Below, in pieces: positions 1 through 9,013 of a stretch of DNA of 64,000 nt. The stretch is from Levilactobacillus yonginensis (GTDB lineage: Bacteria; Bacillota; Bacilli; Lactobacillales; Lactobacillaceae): NCBI RefSeq assembly GCF_003946265.1, contig NZ_RHNO01000010.1, positions 29,727 to 93,726 of the forward strand, given 5' to 3'. Under the pieces are notes generated by a model. That model had not been told where the DNA came from and searched no databases. It was given only the letters and a program-made list of their open reading frames with translations. Position 1 is the stretch's first letter. The number at the start of each line of letters is the position of its first letter. The position numbers and the translations under genes are program-made.

Positions 1-1038
1 TTTCTTTGGCCAGAACAGGCTGCTACCCAGCATCCCGGTAAAGACGGGAATCAGAGTGACACTGGCAATCCCGGTAATGGCAAAACCAATCCCGAGTAAG
101 CCAAAGGCCCGAATGGTTGAGAAGTCGAAGAGCATTAAGCTTCCAAATGCTAAGGTTAATGTCAGGGTGCTGATCAGGATCCGGTAACCCAGGTTTTGCA
201 CAACTTCTGTCGTAGCAATCTGACTGGCTTCACCATCATCAACGCGGTTCCGTAGTTCACGGAAGAACCAGAAGCTCGTCAGAAGGGTGAAGAGGCTGAT
301 ACCCATCAACAGGAAGATCGGCGTAAATTCAGAGTACGCGAAGTTCCAGTGGTAGGCCAGGTTAGTTGCCAAGCTCAGTGTGGAGATATAACTGATTAAA
401 ATGGCTAGGAACGTGATGATAGGGGCAATGATTGAGGCGAATAAAATCCCCATGGCAACTAAGGCAATCAGTAACGTCATCAGGATAACAATTAAAGTGT
501 ACGATGCAATGTGTTCATTGGCTGCGTCACTAACGATTTCAGGACTCGTTACGTAGGTGTTCAAGCCAATGGTCGAAATCTGACTGGAAAGTTGATCGGT
601 GATTTGCCGAACAGTTCCTTGATTATGACTGACCTCTAGCTGAACAACTTCGGTCGACTGGTCCTTAGAGAAAAGTTGCGGTCTAGCGGTTGGTGTATTC
701 GTCATCGTGGTAACTTTCTTGACGCCGTAATACGTCGAACGCTTTTGCAATTCCGTTACAGACTTGTCAATTGCACTAAGTTGCTTAGTGGTTAACTTGC
801 CGTCCGGGTTATTGTAGACCGCATTCACGGTGTAGGTCCCGTTTAAATTACGCCCCCAAGTGTTCTTGATCTGGGTCGCTTTTACGGGTTGACTCGTATT
901 TGCCAATTGTGGCTGGCCATCATACTGAATGATGGTGCTGACGTTTGGTAGGGTAATAATGGCCGCAAAGACCACGATCAACCAGAATACGAGTGCAAAA
1001 ATTCGGTTGTGGTGAAGCTTTCTTATCCGTTCTTGCAT
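1..1038 (-). CDS. MMPL/RND-family membrane transporter, N-terminal part
   Basis: This is the N-terminal 346 codons of a large membrane protein; the rest lies beyond the window edge. It starts at ATG 1038 (MQERIRKLHHNRIFAL), about a dozen bases after a GAGAGGA ribosome binding site. A first membrane helix spans roughly residues 12-32. A long extracytoplasmic domain (about 35-165) follows, then a cluster of hydrophobic helices. This is the layout of one half of an MMPL (YdfJ/YdgH-like) transporter, a family that exports lipids or toxic compounds using the proton gradient. The substrate cannot be told. Family call is firm, function inferred. Confidence 0.85.
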   Translation of the reverse strand, partial: MQERIRKLHHNRIFALVFWLIVVFAAIITLPNVSTIIQYDGQPQLANTSQPVKATQIKNTWGRNLNGTYTVNAVYNNPDGKLTTKQLSAIDKSVTELQKRSTYYGVKKVTTMTNTPTARPQLFSKDQSTEVVQLEVSHNQGTVRQITDQLSSQISTIGLNTYVTSPEIVSDAANEHIASYTLIVILMTLLIALVAMGILFASIIAPIITFLAILISYISTLSLATNLAYHWNFAYSEFTPIFLLMGISLFTLLTSFWFFRELRNRVDDGEASQIATTEVVQNLGYRILISTLTLTLAFGSLMLFDFSTIRAFGLLGIGFAITGIASVTLIPVFTGMLGSSLFWPKK

Positions 1039-1173
1039 ATGTAGTCTGAGTCCTCTCTATGTAATCAATTTCCCGCCGTGCAAGCAGGGTGTAGTCCATG
1101 TTTAATTTTACCATAATAGGAAAAATTGGGGCTGTTTTCAGGTGGATTTAAGAAAAGTTAAGAAACTCTTTAG

Positions 1174-1201
1174 TTGACTTAAAATTCTTAACCGGTAAAG
1201 T
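1174..1201 (+). promoter_or_regulatory. Possible promoter for the small ORF at 1239
   Basis: TTGACT at 1174-1179 and TAAAGT at 1196-1201 are 16 bp apart and lie about 38 bp before the ATG. The -10 is a weak match, so this is tentative. Confidence 0.35.
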
Positions 1202-1238
1202 AGGGAATCGCGAATTCAATTAGAAAGAAGCGAACACC

Positions 1239-1481
1239 ATGTCAAAACACCATCAATCTTATCAAAGTCCCTTCGCAGCAATGTTGACGGAACAACGTTT
1301 TCCCTTTGCCAGTCAATTGGCAGCTAAGGCCCACCTTGACCCCAGCCAAGTTATGTTCGCTTACTTACAGATCACAGCAAACGTGCCCACGACGTTAGCA
1401 GCCGTTCCCCGCCAAAAAGAAATCGACCGACGGTTCCAGCAATTTTTGACGGACGCTGCTAAGCCAGTGACTGATGATTAA
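1239..1481 (+). CDS. Small hypothetical protein (80 aa)
   Basis: A short ORF starting MSKHHQSYQSPFAAML, with a modest purine-rich site (GAAAGAAG) ahead of the ATG. There is no signal peptide or membrane helix. The middle is helix-prone and alanine-rich, and the end is charged (RRFQQFLTDAAKPVTDD). I do not recognise a family. It stands alone between the divergent MMPL gene and the acylase gene. Codon use resembles the neighbours, which supports a real gene, but the evidence is thin. Confidence 0.55.
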   Translation: MSKHHQSYQSPFAAMLTEQRFPFASQLAAKAHLDPSQVMFAYLQITANVPTTLAAVPRQKEIDRRFQQFLTDAAKPVTDD

Positions 1482-1623
1482 CAAGAGGCGAAATGGTTGA
1501 AGCAACGCGCGGTTTCGCGTAAACTGGATTAACCATTAAAAAGTTACTTAACAAACTAGACCAGCTGATTAAAAAATTGTGAGCTTATCGAGGTTCGGGT
1601 AGCCATGAAGGAGGAAGATACCT

Positions 1624-2601
1624 GTGTGTACCAGCATTTTACAGATTGCGAAGGACGGCAGCCACATTTTAGCGCGAACCATGGACTGGCACGCGCTATA
1701 CGTGCAACCGCTCTTTGTTCCACGGGATTATCAGTGGGAGAGCGTGTACGATAATCATGTGCACACCAACAAATATGCCATGATTGGCGGTGGTGGCGCC
1801 CATCATCATGAAATTGATGTTTCTGATGGCGTCAACGAAATGGGGCTGAGCGTACAAAAGTTAACGTTTGCGAACGGCTCCAACTTAGTTGACGAACCCA
1901 CTTACGGCCAAGTCCACCTGGCACCTTACGAATTTTCCTTCTACTTGTTGGGCCACTACGCTTCCGTTGCTGACATCGAGGAACACATCGATGAAATTCA
2001 GTTGATGAGCGGCAAGTATGCCGTCAATGAGATCGGTGATTCCGAGCTCCATTTTGCTGTAGTCGATCGGACAGGTCGAACCGTGGTCATTGAACCGACC
2101 CATTTTCCCATGCGTGTTCGGGAGAATCCGTTGGGCGTGGTGACCAACAGCAAGGACTTTGAGTTACAGCTGGAACGGCTGGGTCAGTACGTCAACTACA
2201 CCGATGACTTTGAAGCGGGGACGTTACCGCTAAACGCGACACGGGTCTCCACCGGTCGTTTTTCCGGCAAGCCAGTTCCTAGCGGTTCCTTTACCCCGGG
2301 CGGCCGCTTTGTCCGGGCAGCATACTATAAAGAACGCGCCGACCTGCCAGTCGATGAGCCAGCAGCCATCGTCAGCGCGTGGCACCTCTTGAATAGTGTC
2401 ACGGTACCGAAGAGTCATCAATACCGGCCAACTTATTCTGTTTATCGGGCGGCGACTTGCTGTGAGTCATTGACGTATTATTTTCAACCGTACAACCGAC
2501 TCGGTTTAGTCCAGTTGAAATTAACCCCAGAGATGTTGACTTGGACGGAACCAAAGTTCTACGAAGTTGCCAACCAACTGACGGTCACACCACTTAACTG
2601 A
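1624..2601 (+). CDS. Choloylglycine hydrolase family enzyme (bile salt hydrolase / penicillin V acylase)
   Basis: An Ntn-hydrolase that cuts linear C-N amide bonds. The GTG start at 1624 follows AAGGAGGA by 8 bases and puts Cys at position 2, which becomes the N-terminal nucleophile after Met removal. The residues used by the family fall at the canonical numbers: Cys2, Arg18, Asp21, Asn175 and Arg228. Length (325 aa) is normal, there is no signal peptide, and the enzyme is probably cytoplasmic. Whether it prefers conjugated bile salts or penicillin V/acyl-homoserine lactones cannot be decided from these residues. The 3' end overlaps the convergent YdcF-family gene by 8 bp. Confidence 0.9.
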   Translation: MCTSILQIAKDGSHILARTMDWHALYVQPLFVPRDYQWESVYDNHVHTNKYAMIGGGGAHHHEIDVSDGVNEMGLSVQKLTFANGSNLVDEPTYGQVHLAPYEFSFYLLGHYASVADIEEHIDEIQLMSGKYAVNEIGDSELHFAVVDRTGRTVVIEPTHFPMRVRENPLGVVTNSKDFELQLERLGQYVNYTDDFEAGTLPLNATRVSTGRFSGKPVPSGSFTPGGRFVRAAYYKERADLPVDEPAAIVSAWHLLNSVTVPKSHQYRPTYSVYRAATCCESLTYYFQPYNRLGLVQLKLTPEMLTWTEPKFYEVANQLTVTPLN

Positions 2602-3586
2602 TCAGTAAGAGCCATAGCACGTTGGCGGTCAAGAAACCAATCAACACGCCCCGGTGTAAACGGGGATGTAACATAATGATGGCTAAAAATTCACGGGCCC
2701 AGGCCCCTGGTAAGTAAGACCAGCGCACGTGGGCTGGGTAGCCACCGATTCGAAGGCCAAGTTCACTAGCCAAATGTTCAGCGCGGAATAAGTGATAGTT
2801 ACTGGTGACAATAATGACTTTCCCACCGCCATCGGGTAATTGGGACCACAGCCGCTGACTGTATAAAATATTAAACAAGGTGTTCGTGGCTTGGTTTTCT
2901 TCAATAATGTCCTTGGCATCCCAGCCATGGGCGACCAGATAAGCCGCCATTGCCGTCGATTCAGGACACGTTTCATCAGGACCCTGTCCACCAGAAACAA
3001 TAATGGTGGGCTTTTTTATTTGCCGTTGGGCAAACGCTAGTGCTGTATCCAAGCGACTGCCGAGCACGCGGCCAATCTGGTCACCGTGTTGGAGGCCAGC
3101 TCCTAAGACGAGGAGGGTATCCGCCCGTTTAGCGCGCCACCAATCAGCACGCAAGGCGCCAAAGAGACTGGCAGCAAAAAGGATTCCCAGGTAGGTACTG
3201 AAGGCGGGGATGAAGGTTAACCACGGCCAAAATGAGGTGCCAAAATGGCCACTGTTTAGGCCGTACACCCACCCCACGGCAAGAATCACCCATAGCCAAA
3301 CGCCAGCAATTAGACCGTACGTGAGGCGTTCCTGTTTCCGAACGACCAGGTGCGGGGCGTTTAAAATCAGAAGGAGGGTGAAGATGCCCAAGCCACCGAC
3401 CAGTGCGATTAATACCCAACCGACGTGCGCCAACACCTGTGCCCAGAGGTGCTTAGAAAAGCTGGCGACGATGATAATCAGGGCGCAGCTGACAGTGGTG
3501 ACCACCGCACTGGTTAAGCCGCGGGGCTGCCAAAAGGTAAAGAGCGCAGTGAGACAGATTAGAAAAACGATGGTGCTAAGAACCAT
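2594..3586 (-). CDS. YdcF/SanA-family (DUF218) membrane protein
   Basis: A 330-aa protein with about four to five membrane helices in the first 150 residues, then a soluble DUF218 domain. That domain starts at VLGAGLQHGD and contains the typical VSGGQGPDE and ATNT-N patterns. C-terminal hydrophobic residues suggest one more helix. DUF218 proteins bind nucleotide-like ligands and have been linked to envelope integrity; the reaction is unknown. ATG at 3586 follows AAGGGGGTG by 6 bases. It is convergent with the acylase gene and divergent from the glucosaminidase gene. Confidence 0.85.
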   Translation of the reverse strand: MVLSTIVFLICLTALFTFWQPRGLTSAVVTTVSCALIIIVASFSKHLWAQVLAHVGWVLIALVGGLGIFTLLLILNAPHLVVRKQERLTYGLIAGVWLWVILAVGWVYGLNSGHFGTSFWPWLTFIPAFSTYLGILFAASLFGALRADWWRAKRADTLLVLGAGLQHGDQIGRVLGSRLDTALAFAQRQIKKPTIIVSGGQGPDETCPESTAMAAYLVAHGWDAKDIIEENQATNTLFNILYSQRLWSQLPDGGGKVIIVTSNYHLFRAEHLASELGLRIGGYPAHVRWSYLPGAWAREFLAIIMLHPRLHRGVLIGFLTANVLWLLLIS

Positions 3587-3653
3587 TTTGGCACCCCCTT
3601 AAAGGTTAAGATTTATTGACACTTTCAGATTTTGTTATTTCTGGTGAAAATCT

Positions 3654-3662
3654 TGTTATAAT
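3654..3662 (+). promoter_or_regulatory. Extended -10 promoter for the glucosaminidase gene
   Basis: TGtTATAAT is an exact extended -10. No -35 is needed or seen at the right distance. The start point would be near 3669, about 70 bases before the GTG start. Confidence 0.6.
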
Positions 3663-3740
3663 GAGAAATACTGGCCTGTGTTCGCTGAATGCAGTGCACA
3701 CACAATTAAGTCTATTATAACGGAAATCGGAGGGACCAGG

Positions 3741-4376
3741 GTGGCCAAACGGCGAAGAAAACCTAGGAATGCAAGAAAACGACGACCAAATTCTGCTAGA
3801 GCGACCTGGATTTTTGTCCTGGTCCTGCTGGTCTTGGGTGGTGGCATGTTGATGAAAGATCACATTCAAGCAGCAGTACAGCCACAACCAACCGCCCATC
3901 AAGTGACGGTTAAGTCGGTTTCTGGTGAGACGCCGGCGCAACAAGCGTTTATTCAGAAGGTCGCTACGCCAGCCGTAAAGGTTTACCGCAAAAACGGCCA
4001 GGTCCTGCCCAGCATCGTGATTGCCCAGAGTATTCTGGAATCGAGTTGGGGGACGTCTAAAATCTTTCAACAGGCGAATAACCCCTTTGGTATCAAGGGA
4101 AGTTATCACGGTAAGACCGGTTCGTTTGTGACGCACGAGTACGTGAATGGGGAACGTATCAAGATTCACGCTAACTTCCGAATTTATCCCAGTTTAACGG
4201 TTGCCATCCAGGATCACGACAATGTCTTAAAGAGCCGCTACCTACCGCAACCAGCGAAGAATTATCAAGAAGCTTCGCAGAAATTGCAGGCGGGCGGGTA
4301 CGCCACTGATCCCAATTACGCGCAAAAGCTTAACAGCTTGATTGTCAGCTATAAATTAAATCAATTTGATAAATGA
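3741..4376 (+). CDS. GH73-type N-acetylglucosaminidase, membrane-anchored
   Basis: Cuts the glycan strand of peptidoglycan. I chose GTG 3741 because CGGAGGGA lies 5 bases upstream and the protein then begins VAKRRRKPRN, a basic cytoplasmic tail followed by one membrane helix (FVLVLLVLGGGMLM). The extracellular part carries the glucosaminidase domain with the ILESSWG stretch holding the likely catalytic Glu, followed by NPFGIKG and the YATDPNYA segment typical of this family. An upstream ATG at 3678 is in frame but precedes the ribosome binding site. At 211 aa it lacks LysM or SH3 wall-binding repeats, so the membrane anchor probably places it. Confidence 0.88.
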   Translation: MAKRRRKPRNARKRRPNSARATWIFVLVLLVLGGGMLMKDHIQAAVQPQPTAHQVTVKSVSGETPAQQAFIQKVATPAVKVYRKNGQVLPSIVIAQSILESSWGTSKIFQQANNPFGIKGSYHGKTGSFVTHEYVNGERIKIHANFRIYPSLTVAIQDHDNVLKSRYLPQPAKNYQEASQKLQAGGYATDPNYAQKLNSLIVSYKLNQFDK

Positions 4377-4400
4377 TGTGGCGTCGTTTGCCGCTTAACT

Positions 4401-4440
4401 AAGAAGGACCTGAGATACGTACGTATCCCAGGTCCTTCTT
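4401..4440 (+). terminator. Terminator after the glucosaminidase gene
   Basis: A near-perfect 40-base hairpin (arms AAGAAGGACCTG and CAGGTCCTTCTT with an inner GATACGTACGTATC stem). It is symmetric enough to work both ways. Confidence 0.85.
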
Positions 4441-4574
4441 AACTTTAGTATGGGTTGTCGCTCTCCGGAGGCCAGTGATGTAGCCGGCTTCGATTGCGTT
4501 CGACACGATAGCCGTTGAAAATTTTACATGCACTGTTTTGTTTACAAGCAATTTGATGGTAGCGAAATACTGTG

Positions 4575-4740
4575 TAAGCCGAGAGGTCGCCAGATATGGG
4601 CTCAGGCGCGTCGTTCTTCTTAATCAGTAGGTGGTTTTCCTACTGGCTTAGAAGAAGACCAAGCTTGGAGACTCGGTACTTTCGAGGCTTCAAGTTGCGT
4701 CCGCACCGTTCCAGCCCATACCTGGCGACCGGTAAGGCGA
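4575..4740 (-). repeat. Cloverleaf repeat, class II, copy A (- orientation)
   Basis: Closing arms 4585-4602 and 4713-4730 pair over 18 bp with one wobble. Outer marks are GTAAGCCGAGAG on the left and CCGGTAAGGCG on the right. It sits 3' of the leftward beta-lactamase-fold gene. The rest of the 4441-4758 gap holds nothing else I recognise. Confidence 0.85.
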
Positions 4741-4758
4741 GGGAGGACACACAGTTTC

Positions 4759-6081
4759 TTAATTTTCGTTGTAGTACCGGGCCAAATCATAGAGAGTGGT
4801 GGCTAACGTGTTGATTGACTTAGTCGGTCCCTGGTTGGCAAAGAGAATCACACCAGATTTGTTGCCTTCCGAACCGTAGAGAATCGTGTTGTAGCCGGAG
4901 CCACTGAGGGCACCCCGAACACGCTTGATACCACCGCTATAGTGGTACAAACCGCCGGCGTAACTTAATTTGTAATTGTCCGAGAGGGCGTAATATTGGC
5001 TCTTGGTTAAGATTTTGCCATTACGGAGACCTTTTTGAATCTTGTAGTAATCTTCTGTCGTGGAGTAATAGTTACCCGCACCCAACAGGGAGGACATGAG
5101 TTTTTGTGAGACACCGTTGGCAACGTTGCTTTGACCATTGGTGTAGCTGTATCCGCTGGCAACAACGCTCGCACTAGGCAAGTTATCCCAGGCAAAGGTG
5201 TGTTTGAGCTTTAAGGGTTGAATAATCCGATTTTGAACTAATGTATCGTAGTTCTGACCGGTGACCTTGGAAGCCACGCCAGCTAACAGGGTGTAGTTGG
5301 CATTGGTGTAGTTAAAGCCCTGGGTACCAGTCACTTTGAGCTGCCCCAACGTATAGTTGATCTCTGAAGCTTGGGTCGTGAGTAGCGAACCAGGTGTCGT
5401 TTCGTCCATGTCGATGCCGGAACGGTGATTTAAAAGTTGACGTAATGTGATACTGCCGCTGCTTCGAACGCTGGGGTAGTATTTACTGAGCTTGTCATTG
5501 AGGGAAAGCTTACCACTAGCCGCCAATTGTTCGATGATGGCCCCCGTCATGACTTTCTGAAGGGAGGCAATTGGGAACAAGGTATTGGCGTTATTGGCGA
5601 GCTTACTAGTGGCGTCGGCATAACCGACGCTGACGTGACTGGCTCCACTCGAGTAGTTGTTAAAGAGCATCGCGCGTCCTTGAACATGGTAATTCTTCAG
5701 TAAAGCCGCGGCGTTTTGCGAACGACTGTACTTTTGGAGGGCCTTTTGATTGACCCAACCAATCGTTTTGCCATACCAGGCAAATTTAACGTAAGTACTC
5801 CCATCGGATAGCTTGGCGGTCTGCGTCACCTTAACGAACCGGTGTTGCCAGTTCTTACCACTAGCGTCGCGGGTCTTCGCGGACCGTTGCGTGTAGTAAG
5901 GTGCGTAGTAGTAGATGCCGTCATTCCGGCTACCTTGATTGACGAACCGGGCGTTATAACTGGTCTTGGTCGTCGCTGTAATCTGTAAGTAGCTCTTTGC
6001 AAATGCTGATTGGGCGGGTAAGCAGCCAGCGACCAGCAAGATTGTCCCGATAAGTAATACAAGCTTTTTCAAAGTAATCAT
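4759..6081 (-). CDS. Secreted beta-lactamase-fold serine hydrolase with SH3-like N-domain
   Basis: A penicillin-binding-protein/class C beta-lactamase family protein, 440 aa from ATG 6081, preceded by AAGGGG at good spacing. An in-frame ATG at 6162 lacks a site. The signal peptide (MITLKKLVLLIGTILLVAGCLPAQSAFA region) ends in an AxA-type site; a Cys in VAGC could alternatively be a lipobox. Residues about 25-115 form a GW/SH3-like wall-binding region (tandem FVNQGSRNDGIYYYAPY-type pattern). The catalytic domain has S173-x-x-K176 (SLQK) and a YTN tyrosine motif. Likely a D-alanyl carboxypeptidase or esterase; the substrate is unknown. Confidence 0.85.
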   Translation of the reverse strand: MITLKKLVLLIGTILLVAGCLPAQSAFAKSYLQITATTKTSYNARFVNQGSRNDGIYYYAPYYTQRSAKTRDASGKNWQHRFVKVTQTAKLSDGSTYVKFAWYGKTIGWVNQKALQKYSRSQNAAALLKNYHVQGRAMLFNNYSSGASHVSVGYADATSKLANNANTLFPIASLQKVMTGAIIEQLAASGKLSLNDKLSKYYPSVRSSGSITLRQLLNHRSGIDMDETTPGSLLTTQASEINYTLGQLKVTGTQGFNYTNANYTLLAGVASKVTGQNYDTLVQNRIIQPLKLKHTFAWDNLPSASVVASGYSYTNGQSNVANGVSQKLMSSLLGAGNYYSTTEDYYKIQKGLRNGKILTKSQYYALSDNYKLSYAGGLYHYSGGIKRVRGALSGSGYNTILYGSEGNKSGVILFANQGPTKSINTLATTLYDLARYYNEN

Positions 6082-6261
6082 CCATTTCCCCTTAGTAATA
6101 CCTCTCATCTTACCGCGATTTGTTTGCGGTTGGGTAACAGATACGTAGCGGTTCGGTAACATTTTGAACGTTTTAAGGCATGTATGAGTAAATTCAACTA
6201 ACTAATGGGGCAAGTTAATTCGCTAATGATTGACTTAATGTGTCGCATGTTAATCGAGAGT

Positions 6262-6271
6262 GTGGTAAACT
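6262..6271 (+). promoter_or_regulatory. Extended -10 promoter for terC-like gene
   Basis: TGgTAAACT-type extended -10 (TAAACT at 6266-6271). The predicted start point near 6278 is only about 9 bases before ATG 6287, which bears on the start choice of the next gene. Confidence 0.45.
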
Positions 6272-6286
6272 AATGCAAAATAATTT

Positions 6287-7105
6287 ATGCAGTTTAAGGA
6301 GCTGACGCAAGCGTTGCTACATTTTCTTGGCCAGTTGTATGGGCCATTCTTTGATATTCGTAATTGGGAAACAGTGATTACTTCGGGAAACGACTGGCTC
6401 ATCATCTTTTCATTGGTGTTGATCGAGTGTTTGTTGTCCGTGGATAATGCTGTCGTCCTTGCCGCGCAGACGCAGTCGTTGCCTACCAAAAAAGAACAGG
6501 AAGAATCCTTGTTCTACGGGATTTGGGGGGCTTATATTTTCCGGTTCATCATCATCGGACTGGGAACTTACCTGATTAATTTCTGGGAAATCAAGGTCAT
6601 TGGGGCCTTGTACCTGGTCTTCCTAGTCTTCCAGTACTTCACCAAGACGCGAGTGAAACATACGCGTAAATTAGTGAAGGATAAAAAACGTCGATTACTT
6701 CCACTATTTTGGTCGGTGGTCTTACAGATTGAAATGATGGATATTATTTTTTCCGTCGATTCCGTCTTGGCCTCACTGGCCATCTCAAATAATCCGGTCA
6801 TTGTCTTAATTGGGGGATTGATTGGTATTCTAGCTATGCGGGGTGTGGCTGAGGTCATCATGAAGTTGATGCGCCGGATTCCAGAGCTGGAACCCATGGC
6901 CTACATTTTAATTGGTATCATTGCTGTGAAGCTATTTGTGTCTATTCCAGCAATCGATATTGAGATTCCCGCCACGCTATTTGGTATCATCGTCTTGGGA
7001 GCCATCGTGTTGACGCTATTGATCCACGTGATTCGTAAGCGGCGGCAACCGCAGACACAGACCAGTAAGCCCACTAAGAAGACGTCCAATTCAACTGAAT
7101 CGTAA
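6287..7105 (+). CDS. TerC/YkoY-family integral membrane protein
   Basis: A 272-aa protein with seven or more hydrophobic helices and the family's acidic membrane motifs: ECLLSVDNAVV near residue 46 and DIIFSVDSVLA near residue 150. Members in Bacillus export manganese, often to metallate secreted proteins, so a metal-export role is inferred. ATG 6287 has no ribosome binding site. An in-frame TTG at 6314 lies 12 bases after AAGGAG and suits the predicted promoter better, so the true protein may be nine residues shorter. I found no manganese riboswitch upstream. The tail is basic and rich in Thr/Lys. Confidence 0.85.
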   Translation: MQFKELTQALLHFLGQLYGPFFDIRNWETVITSGNDWLIIFSLVLIECLLSVDNAVVLAAQTQSLPTKKEQEESLFYGIWGAYIFRFIIIGLGTYLINFWEIKVIGALYLVFLVFQYFTKTRVKHTRKLVKDKKRRLLPLFWSVVLQIEMMDIIFSVDSVLASLAISNNPVIVLIGGLIGILAMRGVAEVIMKLMRRIPELEPMAYILIGIIAVKLFVSIPAIDIEIPATLFGIIVLGAIVLTLLIHVIRKRRQPQTQTSKPTKKTSNSTES

Positions 7106-7116
7106 GTAATTGAGGT

Positions 7117-7146
7117 GGCCTTGCGGGGCTGCTTTTTTTTTCACGG
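7117..7146 (+). terminator. Weak terminator after terC-like gene
   Basis: A short GTGGCC/GGCTGC stem with two wobble pairs is followed by a run of eight or more T. Confidence 0.5.
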
Positions 7147-7169
7147 ATAAGTGGATTCAGGGGTATACT
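7140..7169 (+). promoter_or_regulatory. Promoter for secreted protein gene
   Basis: TTCACG (7140-7145), an 18-bp spacer and TATACT (7164-7169), 34 bases before the ATG. Confidence 0.5.
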
Positions 7170-7203
7170 ATAGAAAAATTAATAAAACGGGAGTTGGTGG
7201 ACT

Positions 7204-7827
7204 ATGAGTAAGAAATGGCGTAGTTGGTGGTTATTGTTGGGCGTGGTGGTTCTCGGAATTACTGGGTTCACGGTGACGGGACAGGCGGCAACCACGGGGA
7301 AAGTTGTCGTGACCTATAAAGTCGCTGATGGGACGGTATTGGCACGGAAGACGTTGAAGGGTAAGGTCGGTCACCAGTATAAAACCTCCAAGAAAAATCG
7401 GTGGGTGAATCCCCAAATGTACGCGTGGAATCAAAAACAGCCGCGGCATTATCGGGTGAAGTTTACCAAGAAGACAATTCGGGTAACGTATAAATATCTG
7501 ACACCAACAGCCTTCTTCCGGCTCTGGGGTGGGGATGGCACACAGATGACCAATATTCAGATGGATGGCAATCATTTGATTTTTGACGTCTCAACTAGTC
7601 TGAAGGGTGCCCATTTCTTGCGGGCAACGAACTTCACTAAGGGGAAAGTCACGGTGAACAACAAGGTCCGACTGACCCGGGGGAAGGTCTTCAAAGGAAA
7701 AATCAGTGGGACGACGTTTAAGTCGTTAGTGATTACCAGAAAACGGGTCCAGGCGACATTCTGGGCATATAATAAGCTGTATACGTATAAATTTACTGCG
7801 AAGACGCTTAAATTTGTTCACCCGTAG
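7204..7827 (+). CDS. Secreted hypothetical protein (207 aa)
   Basis: Starts at ATG 7204 after GGGAG. An N-terminal signal peptide (WWLLLGVVVLGITGFTV, cut after GQAA) predicts secretion. Residues about 30-95 (KVVVTYKVADGTVL...GHQYKT...VTYKYL) resemble a single MucBP-like beta repeat. The rest is beta-rich and very basic, with many Lys/Thr. There is no LPxTG or other anchor, so the protein is either released or held by charge. I do not recognise a precise family. Confidence 0.7.
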   Translation: MSKKWRSWWLLLGVVVLGITGFTVTGQAATTGKVVVTYKVADGTVLARKTLKGKVGHQYKTSKKNRWVNPQMYAWNQKQPRHYRVKFTKKTIRVTYKYLTPTAFFRLWGGDGTQMTNIQMDGNHLIFDVSTSLKGAHFLRATNFTKGKVTVNNKVRLTRGKVFKGKISGTTFKSLVITRKRVQATFWAYNKLYTYKFTAKTLKFVHP

Positions 7828-8029
7828 TCGAAAAATCAGCGGTTAGGTTGGATTTTGCAGATAGCACACTAATCGGTGATAGTTAGCCAAGTTAAACAAC
7901 TTAGCCAATGAATAGACGGTATATTCAACTAAATGCAGGCTGGCACTAATCCTAGCTTTAGGAGCGTCCCCACTGATTTTGACGGCTAGCATGTTATGAT
8001 GAGGCTAATAAAAACGGGAGGTAACGTTT
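7828..8029 (+). other. Intergenic stretch before the dehydrogenase gene
   Basis: An 8-bp inverted repeat (AAAATCAG near 7833, CTGATTTT near 7975) brackets most of it. I see no convincing promoter with normal spacing. Confidence 0.3.
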
Positions 8030-8903
8030 ATGCAAATTGGATTTATTGGGACTGGCGTCATGGGAACTGGGATTGTGAAGAATCTCTTGCAGGCTGGTCG
8101 GTCAGTCAGTAGTCGTCTTCAACAGAACCAAGGCGCACGCCCAAGCCGTTTTGGATGCCGGGGCAACCTGGGCTGATACGCCGCAAGCGGTCGCTAGCCA
8201 ATCTGATATCGTCATGACGACCATGGTGGGTTATCCCAGTGATGTGGAGGCCGTTTATACCGGTGATCACGGGATCTTTGCTGGGATTCAAGCTGGCAGT
8301 GTGGTGGTCGATATGACGACGAGTACGCCAGCTTTGGCGGTCAAATTAACCGAAATTGCCCACGACCACGATGTTCAAGCGCTGGATGCCCCCGTTTCTG
8401 GTGGCGACGTCGGGGCTAAGAACGCGACGTTAACGGTCATGGTCGGGGGCGACCAAGCTGCTTATGACCGGGTCTTGCCAGTCTTTGAACAGTTAGGGCA
8501 ACGCGTGAGTTATTTTGGCGGCGCAGGTAAGGGGCAGCATACCAAGATGGCCAATCAAATCATGATTGCTGGGACGATGACGGGGCTGACGGAAATGTTG
8601 GTCTATGCCAAGGCAGCCGGCTTGAATCTACCACAGGTGCTCGCGACCTTGAGCAGTGGTGGCGCCGACAACTGGAGCATGGACAATTACGTTCCCCGAA
8701 TTCTGAAGGGGGATTACACCCCCGGTTTCTTTGCCAAGCATTTCCTCAAGGACTTGCGGATTGCCTTGCAGGAAGCTGATCGGATGGCCCTCGATTTGCC
8801 CGCTACCAAGCAAGCCAAGTTGCTCTATGAGGCTATGGTAGAAGACTTTGACCTAGGCGACGATGGGACACAAGGCCTGATTAAAACTTACGAACAGAAA
8901 TAA
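8030..8903 (+). pseudogene. 3-hydroxyisobutyrate dehydrogenase-like oxidoreductase, frameshifted
   Basis: ATG 8030 follows GGGAGGT and reads MQIGFIGTGVMGTGIVKNLL, the NAD(P)-binding Rossmann start of beta-hydroxyacid dehydrogenases. The frame breaks at 8101-8108, where GTCA is present twice. Removing one copy restores VVVFNRTKAHAQ and joins the long downstream frame. That frame holds the DAPVSGGDVGA signature and the catalytic-Lys region GKGQHTKMANQ. Repaired length is about 289 aa, normal for the family. Possible substrates include small hydroxyacids such as 2-hydroxy-3-oxopropionate. The break could be a true mutation, a reversible tetranucleotide slip, or a sequencing error. Confidence 0.88.
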
Positions 8904-8936
8904 TGACACCAGCGTAATCGTAATTATAAGTCAGAA

Positions 8937-8971
8937 AAAGGGACCGGAAAATTAACTTTCCGGTCCCTTTG
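8937..8971 (+). terminator. Bidirectional terminator
   Basis: Arms AAAGGGACCGGAAA and TTTCCGGTCCCTTT pair perfectly. It serves both the rightward dehydrogenase gene and the leftward operon ending at 9014. Confidence 0.85.
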
Positions 8972-9013
8972 CTATTGGTCAAAATTTAACTCAGCCTGCC
9001 CACTTTGACCGAG

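Noticed and set aside
6082..6286. yybP-ykoY manganese riboswitch before the TerC gene
   Set aside because: The predicted leader is too short and the conserved loops are absent.
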